From positions 28,919,501-28,983,500 of the forward strand of contig CM049403.1 in assembly GCA_026929865.2 (NCBI GenBank): a DNA stretch of 64,000 bases. Direction: 5' to 3'. Source of the DNA: Hyperoplus lanceolatus (lineage: Eukaryota > Chordata > Actinopteri > Uranoscopiformes > Ammodytidae). A program made the position numbers and the translations under genes. This document shows positions 55,243 to 64,000 of this stretch, in pieces. The notes under the pieces are model-generated. The model searched no databases and was not told the origin of the DNA. It saw only the letters and a list, made by a program, of their open reading frames with translations. Numbering within the stretch: position 1 is the first letter of the stretch; the number at the start of each line of letters is the position of its first letter.

Positions 55243-56687
55243 TCAAGCCCTCAGAAGCGCCTCCACAGAGAACGGTAGCGGCCTCACAGCTGGAGTCCTC
55301 ACTGAATTGTTGCCATGCGGGCTCTTGACATGGTCGGCATGAGGACCTGCCTGATGTGCACACCACTCTTTAGCTGTCGGGGGTCTGGGATCAAAAGTCC
55401 TGCTGGGTGCACTGCTGACATCTTGCCCGCCCGCGACACCCTGATCCAATCCAAAAATAGAACCAGTGACTGTTGCCGGTCCATTTGAGTCCATTATTTC
55501 TGATGGTTTTGAAGGCAATTTGACAAGGTGTTGACCATGTTTGAGTCTGTGTTGTGCTGGTAACGATCTTAGCTCTGATTGGTCCTTCATCTCAAGGCCT
55601 TTCCACCTGTTCTGAACCCCCTCCTCATCCCTGATTTGTTCTGAGCTCCGACATACAAAGTCATTATGGTCATCTTCTATGGAACTCTTTAGGTGAAAGA
55701 ATTGGTAGAACTGGAAGTCACACTCATACATAGGCTTGTATTTATACACAGGCACATAACTGGGTGTCCCCGTAGTGATGGTGGGGTCCTTGTTGAGTAG
55801 GCAGCAGTGGACAGGCAGTGGCTGAGGGTGTAGCACGGGGACGAGGGCAGAGTGGGAGAAGGAAAGGTCGTTCTGTAGCTCTCTCTGTCTCAGTTCTCGC
55901 TCCAGCATCACGTTCTCGAGTTCCTTGTCTGCGAAGGCTCTCCTCTTCCTCATGCGGGCGCTGATAGACGGACACGTGAAGTGCGTTTGTTCGCACTGTG
56001 TTGTCATCTGTTTTGACCAGCAGGGGGCGTCCTCTTCCAGCGTCGTCAACACAGCTGGTTTGAGCCCTGCATATAGGAAGCAAAACCACACACTGCTGTT
56101 ATTTTATTTTATTTAACCTTTATTTAACCAGTTTGCAGGTGAGGTAAGCGATTCTGGAGAATGTCTGTTTTCAAAATCACTTTTTTTTGGTAAAAATCTG
56201 GGAATATCTCCTCACGATCTGTAAACAGGTATGTAAACAAAGGGGGGCACAACGTAGTTATATGGGACTGTTTACAGAGCCTAGGCTGTGTATCAACACT
56301 GGATTTTTTTCCCCAGCGCACACACGGGACTTGTGTTTATGTTTGAGAACTTTATTCTTTGTTTATTATTTGAATGATGCAGTTGGTTTAGCAGTGTACA
56401 TTACTGAGCACTGAGAGGGTTGTAAAGAAGACAAATCCTCTAGAAGGAATTGACTCCAAGCCAGCAAGTATTAATACACACTTTGTATTATGGTAATGAC
56501 CTGTTGATGAGAAATAGTGCAGCCACATGTTTGTTTAGATGAGTTAAGTCAGTGTGTGTGTGTGTGTGTGTGTAATGGTGGGGTAATGACATCCAAGAAG
56601 AAGCACTGGCTCTGGCTGTGTTGCTTTTAAAATTCAGTTGCAATTATAATGTGAGAATAAGTATCTATGCATACTTGAGTGTTGTGG

Positions 56688-56749
<62 letters not shown>

Positions 56750-58361
56750 TTTTACTTGTGGGTTTATTCAGTGGTGTTGTGGGGACTACAATCCTCAAGA
56801 GCAAGTCCCCACAAAGTCAAAAAATGTATTTTCTGTCAAGGTTAGAATCAGGCTTATGTTGGGGGTAGAATAAGGACAAGGATTTTGGTCGGACATAAAC
56901 TAGTTATGGTTAAGCGCAAGGTAGTTTTCCAGGGATTCAATGTCCTAGCACATAATTCAATTAAATGTTGAAGTGGTTGACAAAGTTTTTCTGTAAGTGT
57001 TGTTCTTGTGACTTGAAATACTTTTTGAACTAATCACAACTGTCCTTGGACAAGTAAAACACAGGACAGTTATCAGTGAGTCGCTAACAGTTTGACAGAG
57101 CAAAGTGATACATTTGTAACCTTGGTCGATACCTGACAATTACTCAATTCACTAAAAATCAATAAAGCAAAATATCAAAGTTGACTATAAAGGTTTCATC
57201 TGATTTACCACAAGTAAATCTGATCTATCACAGTCTAGGAGAGAACACATGTGTTAATGAGAGAGGAAATGGTCAGTAAAGTATACATACCCTGCAGGAT
57301 GCTCTTGGCCAGGGCACCGGGCTCGGCTGCTCTGGTGTAACGTTGATACGCTGTCCTCCTCAGCGGAGCAGCACACCTCACCCCCCTCTTACCCTGACAC
57401 AAGACAAGGGAACAAGAATCAGACATTATGGACATAATGAAGTTATACTGAGATCAAGCCCCAAGGGTTATTGAAGGGAATTAATACATAATGTAAGAGG
57501 AAAGTCGGTCTTTGTGATCCAAAGATTTAAGCAAAGAGAGATATATTTGGCTTTTTGTTGAGACTACAGGAATATAGCTACTTAGTGTAAGTCACTTTGT
57601 AAAGGACTATCTAAGTTTGTATAGTATTACATTGATAATGCATTTTCATAAATATTACACAATAAACAATATATCACATTTTGACCTCAATTATAAATGC
57701 AAACTTTTACAGATATATGTTACAGGAGGCCTTTTTACTTCGATAAGCTGTGAGGGAAAACGAAAATGAGACACTTATTCCTATGAGGGATGTTAGAAGT
57801 TCTATTTAGGGATAATTGTAATATTTGTGAATGTTTTAGTTTGTTTTGGTGGCTGCTTTGTGTGACAGAATTGTCTTGTTCGAAATCTGATCGAACTTGT
57901 GCAAATAACATGTTTCAGTTTTGTATAAATGCTGAACATAAAAACATCTGTGCTTCAGCAGGGTTTACCAAAACATCAAGCCTACTTCTGTATTTACTTA
58001 CATCGGCCATTAGATTGTTAAGCTGCTGTTATACATACATTAAGACCTGAACATATAATTTATTTTATTTATAAAATAAAATAAAATAAAGGCTTTATCC
58101 AAAATCTTTGGACTGCTATATGTTGTAAAAATGATATGTTGGTAAACCCTGTAGCTGAAGCTTGAAGTGCAATATATGGTTATGGGATTTTCCTTGAGAT
58201 AATATTATGCATGCAGTGAAATTAGGAAATAATATAGGCCAAGTGTTGGATAAAAAGCATATATTCAGAACTTCTCTCTCTTATCATATGTTAACGTAAA
58301 CACATTGTTTTTCTATAGGCTATTTCTCCCCCAACACACTCAATTATCCCGAATTTTGATA

Positions 58362-58438
<77 letters not shown>

Positions 58439-58948
58439 CTATACGGGTTCCCTCCTGACAATGATATACTTGAGCCCATAACTTCCCCATTTTTGTGTTT
58501 TCCATCACTGACCTGTCCCCCCCATAATATAAGTCTGTGTATGTATGTTCTCCTCACTCACCTCCGCCGCTTGCTGCCGCCTGAGCGCGACCTGCGCCGC
58601 CATGACGCGCTGTCGCTCCACCACCAGCAGGCAGCAGGCGCAGCGGCAGTCCCTCCAGCGGCAGAAGCGCTTGTGGCCTTTCAAGCACGAGACGACGCCG
58701 TGGTTCCGACAGCGCGCGCATTTAGGGCTGCGGGTCATTTTGCGTGTTTTCTGCTGCAGCTGGTTCTCTGGAGAAGACGAGGCCACTTTGTTCCCCACTC
58801 CTTCGTCCCCAAGGCAACATCCACGCTGGCCGACGCATCCGTCACGACTTGTCACGTCAAGGAGTTCTTCGGATTTTACGTCACCATCAAGTGTTGCTGC
58901 AGTGCGCTCCAGCTGCTGAAGGCCTTCTTCTACCAGATGAGAGGACAT
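55243..58948 (-). CDS. dmrt2b: DMRT2-type DM-domain transcription factor (3 coding exons)
   Basis: Minus-strand coding exons are 58562-58948 (129 codons, phase 0), 57291-57393 and 55243-56066. GT/AG borders and phases join to 1314 nt (437 aa). The DM zinc-binding domain lies at about residues 75-121 ([25 protein letters not shown], then [17 protein letters not shown]). SCLKGHKR and LLVVERQR are DMRT2-type rather than DMRT1/3/A-type. Exon 2 has the DMRT2 signature AYQRY.RA...LAKSIL.G, and the last residues [11 protein letters not shown] match the DMRT2 C-terminal motif. DM proteins bind DNA in the minor groove. Vertebrate DMRT2 acts in somite, left-right and sexual development. The b-paralogue call comes from context: dmrt1/dmrt3 are not adjacent and the neighbours are 1p34-type genes. 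dmrt2a with a rearranged context is the alternative. Confidence 0.9.
56138..56310. repeat. Dispersed repeat, family B copy 2 (dmrt2 intron 2)
   Basis: Collinear with 4424-4620. Shared blocks include GCGATTCTGGAGAA, AATATCTCCTCACGATCTGT, GTAAACAAAGG, GTTTACAGAGCCTAGG and CAACACTGGATT. It lies about 70 bp upstream (in transcript direction) of the exon 3 acceptor. Confidence 0.65.
56552..56747. repeat. (TG)n microsatellites in dmrt2 intron 2
   Basis: TG tracts at 56552-56572 and 56689-56747. The sequence that follows (56750-56935) loosely resembles an inverted family D repeat, again next to a dinucleotide tract. Confidence 0.8.
58045..58134 (+). repeat. Inverted repeat arm 1, dmrt2 intron 1
   Basis: 90 bp running from ACCTGAACATATAAT through ATAAAGGCTTTATCCAAAAT to TATATGTTGTAAAAATGA. 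Its reverse complement recurs at 59747-59845 with few differences apart from a 10-13 bp insertion and a shorter ATAAA run. Confidence 0.88.
58364..58436. repeat. (CT)n tract in dmrt2 intron 1
   Basis: About 36 CT units, read as (GA)n in the transcript, starting about 125 bp after the exon 1 splice donor. A second (GA)n lies upstream at 60435-60462 on the plus strand. Confidence 0.96.
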
Positions 58949-58971
58949 CTATGACTGCGAGCCCGGAATCC

Positions 58972-58981
58972 CTTTTATAAT
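58972..58981 (-). promoter_or_regulatory. TATA box close to the dmrt2 start codon
   Basis: Minus strand TTATAAAAGG, 24-33 nt upstream of the ATG at 58948. A TATA box normally sets initiation 25-30 nt downstream, which would fall at or beside this ATG. Confidence 0.5.
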
Positions 58982-59746
58982 CCGTGATGCACTATGTTGC
59001 TGTCAAGGCTGAGCAGATGTTTACGCACGAGATAGAAAATTATTTGAACTCAAAATACAAAAAAAGAAGGGAAAAAAAGAAAGAAAAACGTGATGATGAT
59101 AATATAAGTTATTATTGTAAAACTACTCCAAGTATAACATTTATAAATCTGTTCAAATGTTCTTAAAAAGTCAGGAAAGCTGATGAATCACAGCGTTGGT
59201 GCTGATTTACGCACGCATTTGAAAAGTTGGCCTACAATTAAGAAGCACAAACTGCAACAGGTTCGCCTAATTGAAATAAATCAGCTTCCATCAGCCATGA
59301 ACTAAAACGACGCATTTAAGAGTGTGGTTCCAGAGCTGCCACTTTACAGCAAACTAATTCCCGTTGAAGCACAGAGCCGTGAGGTGCCGTGCGTCAGTGT
59401 TTTCAGGGTGGAAACTTTGCAGCCTACCGCCCGCCAGACGTTTGAAATGTTAAGCCGCTCTCAGCTGCTCTCTGACGCTGTTTTCCAAGAACAAAAAGCC
59501 CGGGCCACAATGCGTAGAACTAAGTGGGACTCCTGGCGCGGGACCCGTGAGCAAAAGATTTTTGGGGAAACCCGTTTGGAGCTACAGCAACTCTCTCTCT
59601 CTCCATATAAACTCTCATACCTGGCCGGCCCTGCCCACCTTCGAAGTGGTTCTCACATTTCAACAAGAGATTTGGGATCTCGCCAGGGCAGGGCCACATC
59701 TATACAATTGATTCCTAGCTAGATAAAGCCAGTTAAAATATTGGTT

Positions 59747-59845
59747 TCATTTTTACAACATATAACAGTCCAAAGTTTTTACTCAATAGATTTTGGATAA
59801 AGCCTTTATTTTATTTTTTAAATGAAATAGATTATATTTTCAGGT
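59747..59845 (-). repeat. Inverted repeat arm 2, upstream of dmrt2
   Basis: Reverse complement of 58045-58134, 800 bp upstream of the dmrt2 ATG. The two arms bracket exon 1 and the proximal promoter. Confidence 0.88.
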
Positions 59846-59859
59846 CAAGTAATCATAAT

Positions 59860-60432
59860 TGTTCATTTCCATTTAGAACATGTGAACAAATCCTTTTGTA
59901 ATAACCTTCAGACTATTTAAGTGCCAAGAATGATTATGGAAAGTTTAGTTGATGTAAGTTCTTTAGAATTTGAGATTTTTAGTTCAGAGTGCTGAAATTT
60001 ATGTTGAGATAATGTTCGTTAAAGATGGTTGTATAGGAAAAATAAACACATGAATGTCAATTTTGGAACTTTTTATATGTAATAAAGGACCATTACTTGA
60101 AAGAAACTAATGTTTTTGCCTGAAGTGTTAACACATTGAACTATGTTAATTAACGACTAAATTGCTTAAGAAATTTCAGCAATTTAAAAATGATAGGGTG
60201 TATAATCACAGGTGTAAGCCATAATGATCATCATTATCGTAATAGAAGTAATGATATATACTGAGCGAGAACAGGAGAAAAAATAGGCTTACTGTAAAGC
60301 ATACAGTAGGGTTGTGTGTGCCCCCCCAGTGCCCGTGAGGGAGCACATGAAATATGTGTGAGCTGTGTGTTTTACCAGACTGATACAATATGGACTAATT
60401 ACACACGCGCCTTGGGCAGAGTGGGCTATGGG

Positions 60433-60466
<34 letters not shown>

Positions 60467-63400
60467 TTACATTTGTATATTACCTAGGAGTTATCTTCAC
60501 ACTCATATTTATTCATAATTCTAATAAATAATTCAATGATTTAATGGCTCTCTTAATGTTTCCACCGTCCCCGTTTCTGGGCCTAAAACAGAATAATCAA
60601 AACCTCTAAAATGCCTAAATATTCCCACTTTGTAAAAATAGTTTCAATAAGTGTTTTTGACACACTGGCTTACTGAAAGCGATCTATTCTAATTCTCCCC
60701 TTTTTAGGAATTTAAATAATCTCTTGCAGGTGACAGGCAATTTATAATGTGATCCAAATATGGTTATAATCATTATAAATAATATTTATGTTTTTACATA
60801 CTTGTGGACACTGTATACCTGCCCCTGAATTGTCTTTTTCTTTTGTAGTTTATGCATGCTGCCTATTTCACTGACGCTGCACTCCCCTCCTCAACAGCAT
60901 ACACTTAATGCTAATGCAGTGCCATGTAGTGTTCTGTGGTAAAATAGCAGTTTCCTTGACCCATCCCCTTGAAAAGCTGCAACATAAAGCAACACACACA
61001 CTGAGATGGTATGAAAAGTGTGCTCCCTACTGGCTCAAACCTGCAATTACACCTAGGGTAGTTATTCCAGGGTAGAACCAGTTACATTCTACATGATTGA
61101 TTGATGAAGACTGCGATATTTAGTTGCATAATTTCAAATAATTCATTACCATTCAATTTGTAACAAAAAAAAACACACATTATTGTACAGCTCGGTCTTA
61201 CAAACAACACAATATTCTGCCTTCTTTCCCAGGCTTCACTCACTAACTCATTTGTCTGATTTCCATCATATCCTCACCCACGGCTACACAGCCAAAAGTT
61301 ATTAAAATAATGTCCGAATAATGGAATGTACGTTATACTGCTCTATTTCACAGTGTGCTTCAGGGCTTGCTATACTAGTTATCATAGATCCTGACTGAAT
61401 AATATCAGGTGCCTCTCCACTGCAGCACTTCCAAGTTTATCACATGATAATTAATCATTACACTTACATTATGTTTATGGCATACAATGATGAACTCAAC
61501 ATGTATATGACTGTATTAAAACAGCTTAAAATATGTTTAAAGTACACATACTTGCTCGACATTGGACTTCTCCATACATAACATCTTTCAAAATAACTAA
61601 GATTTAATATAACAGAAGTATTAATACACGCTTATTTAACTGTGCTGAATCATTACAATGTAGTTTTAAAAGGATTACACACATTCATGTTGGCCTTCAA
61701 GTTCTATTTTACATTTAGCTGTGTCGTTGTAAGGGTCATGTACTAATTGTAATTGTATGTGTAAAATGAATTATGCCTACCTAGCTTTACAATCAAAGAA
61801 CCAAATTGACTGTATGCGTAAAGGCCAAGGGTCATGGGCTACCGATACACCAATATTCTTCACGTGTAAATTTACAATATTGTCTCTCTTCTCTCTCTAA
61901 AGGGGGGTGGGGGGGGGGGGTCTCAGATGGCAAAGGCCCATTCACCTTTGGTATTGATCCTAGGCTTAGCCATGGCCAGAAGTGCCCTGTTAGTAGGTTG
62001 TGTGATGCTGTGCTTTTATTTATTTATTGTGTTAGCTCATAATGGGTTAAAACATCTGATATCAAAGATGAATAGTCAGAGCCAGCTGAGCCCCAAATAT
62101 AATCACCAAAGTGATACGATCGGTAAACACATGGACACATTAGCTATTGTGATGATAGGACTTTGTATTTTTTAACAATTACAACAAAAAAACATGATAT
62201 GCCACAGTTTGGTATTGCTGACATGAGTGACATGTATTACAGTATTTAAGGTAGGTACATAATTTATCATTTTCGGCCTTTTAATTGATATATTATTCAA
62301 AATATTTACAAAATCAGCACAATACTATCTTCAAGTATCTGTTCAGGAAGGGCTTTTGCAGAGAACGTATTAGATACTGTATGAACAGAATACATATCTT
62401 ACCAACCAGATGTATTAGTATACCACATATTGATGTCATTGTCTGCAGTATATACAATACAAAGAACAGTGGTGGGGTAAAAGGAGCAAACTTGCCCACC
62501 GCCAGGTAGCTCCAGATTTCTAGAGTGCTCCGACTAACACACAAAGACAAGCTGCAGGAGATATTGTGCACATTATACTTTACATTATGAAACTCCTGAC
62601 TGTCAGGTGAAGAGCAGCAGCCATGGTGACCCCATATGTATCAAAGGATTCACTCAAAGGAAGCCAGGAATACCATATCAAAAGGAGCTTTCCCCGGGGA
62701 CTTCAGTACCAAGGGGAATCACCAAAGGCCTTTCAGACCAAGTCCAGAATTTAATCACAAAAAAAAAAATCATATGGTGTCTTGCACAAGTTTTGTTACA
62801 ATAGTACATGATTCCTTCATTATTTTTATCGTGACGTGTCCTGAAAAGAAAGGAAAAATATGACTAGACCACTAAACAAACAATGGTAAAGCAAAATGAA
62901 TAATAATACCTTAAAGCTGTAGAAGTATTGCATGATTCAAGTAGAGGAATCAGTGCACTCTTTTCTGCAATTTTTTTTACAACATTCATAAAAACCACTC
63001 CAAAATTTGCACACATTGTACAACCAATCATTTTGCACAAACGTCCTCCCTTCGGGCATCTTGGCAGCATGACAATGTCATGCTACTGCTAACAATGCTA
63101 GTGAGATTGAACAGCAATTACTTCCATGAGGACAATATGTCACTTAAACATAAACACAGGATGTTTACGTCACTAGAGCAAATCACAGATGCTCTCAATT
63201 CTATAGAGAACAGTACACAAATGGACACAGGTGAACTGTTGCTTGGTACATAATGGGATATAGGGCATGCATGGTTTTGTATAGTACATCTATATGGAAA
63301 CCAGTTAAGTACCCCTCGTATTACTAATACCATCAGCCCTGCCGCTGCCTGCAGTGGAGTGCATCTCTCAAAAGCCCTTTGACTCGCAGACAAATTGACT

Positions 63401-63640
63401 GTCATCAGCAGTGGCATGTTGCACCACCATTCCCGGCACACATTCTTCAACATCCCTCGAGAGCTTTGCCCTTCTGAAACTATTTTCGTTGCAAAAAATG
63501 GAATTTGACAGGTTCCTCGGCATCCACCATTTTGCTTGCCAGCGTGTGCTCCTCCACCTGCCTATGACAGAAGCCCTCAATGAGTTTGTGTGTGGGAACT
63601 CAACCAACATGACTAAAGGCAGAAAACCTGTATATTGCAC
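59860..63640. other. Intergenic upstream of dmrt2, no gene recognised
   Basis: AT-rich DNA with a (GA)n at 60435-60462 and a G-rich run at 61902-61920 (able to form a G-quadruplex). An 82-codon hydrophobic frame at 61927-62175 follows a TCTCAG, but no family match or partner exon is visible. Confidence 0.4.
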
Positions 63641-63644
63641 TCAA

Positions 63645-63915
63645 AGGCTTCTTTTCCACTGAGCAACACAGTTTGGCTCCACGGTATATCTCTCACACGG
63701 AAATAATTATGTCTACCAATCAACATTGCAGTGTGTTGCTCCATATTTTTGGTACCCTTTCGGACTGCTTGGTACATTGAAAGAGTCCCAAAAATAGGTG
63801 CGGCTCGGATAGATAATGTTGGGACCCTTCCGAAACCTTTGACAGTGGAAACGCAAAAAAAAGCAGGCCAAGCTGCACCTAATTGAACCGCACCGCTCCG
63901 GGGAAACCAGACTTA
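63645..63915. repeat. Possible MITE fragment
   Basis: CTTCTTTTCCACTGAGCAAC at the left and GACAGTGGAAACGCAAAAAA at the right are imperfectly inverted around GGTACC/GGTTC-type motifs seen in a common fish repeat class. No target duplication was confirmed. Confidence 0.3.
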
Positions 63916-64000
63916 AGACAAGAGCGCCACTTCAACTTTATGTAACGTGCTTTAGTTTAGATAAGATAAACGGGGGGAATTGGGAGGCAGGCAGGGTGCT

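Noticed and set aside
58505-58561. Extension of the dmrt2b first exon frame past the DM domain
   Set aside because: A GTGAGT donor at 58556-58561 and matching DMRT2 exons downstream show that this tail is intron.
59324-59722. 132-codon plus-strand frame upstream of dmrt2b
   Set aside because: No recognisable family and no splice partner. It includes a CTCTCTCT stretch and sits in GC-richer promoter-proximal DNA where long frames arise by chance.
61927-62175. 82-codon hydrophobic frame after a TCTCAG and a G run
   Set aside because: Looks like a membrane segment, but has no family match or neighbouring exon, and only one species is available.

Overview
This window is nuclear DNA from a teleost fish, most likely a percomorph. 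The evidence is compact intron-containing genes with GT/AG borders, about twenty long (CA)n/(TG)n microsatellites, and a dense mix of fish-type DNA transposons, LTRs and LINEs. No bacterial, phage or CRISPR structure is present.

Three protein genes can be read exon by exon. ebna1bp2 (3376-6581, +, 9 exons, 325 aa) encodes the nucleolar 60S assembly factor EBP2. cfap144/fam183a (7403-8818, -, 4 exons, 128 aa) encodes a small ciliary microtubule-associated protein and lies tail to tail with ebna1bp2. A dmrt2-type DM-domain transcription factor (55243-58948, -, 3 coding exons, 437 aa), probably dmrt2b, lies near the right end. Promoter-type motifs fit these roles: a CACGTG E-box before ebna1bp2, an RFX-like X-box before cfap144, and a TATA box almost at the ATG of dmrt2b. 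The ebna1bp2-cfap144 pair matches human 1p34, whereas a dmrt2 paralogue is not known there in mammals.

The 46 kb between cfap144 and dmrt2b holds no recognisable host gene and is an accumulation zone for mobile DNA. From left to right: two copies of a short TIR element (10.4 and 11.1 kb); a tetranucleotide array (12.2 kb); a paired TG/CA tract able to form a hairpin (16.5 kb); a decayed piggyBac with TTAA duplications and a MITE nested in its transposase (18.6-20.3 kb); a LINE 3' fragment (21.3 kb); a solo LTR split by a 1.38 kb TIR element (25.3-27.1 kb); a non-LTR retrotransposon on the minus strand with an uninterrupted 779-aa reverse transcriptase reading frame (27.4-31.5 kb); a pogo/mariner-like element with TA duplications and a nested MITE (34.3-36.4 kb); a second solo LTR with 5-bp duplications (38.5 kb); a hAT element with 8-bp duplications carrying a second copy of the split-LTR element (41.2-43.1 kb); and further MITE and LINE tails. 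Several boundaries are fixed here by matched target-site duplications, so the order of insertions can be read.

No wholly new biological system was recognised. The most useful leads are an inverted pair of about 90-bp repeats bracketing dmrt2b exon 1 and its promoter, the nested insertion histories, the unclassified AGGGGTATACTACGAA element, the one-base homopolymer break separating the LINE endonuclease from its reverse transcriptase, and the TATA/ATG spacing of dmrt2b.
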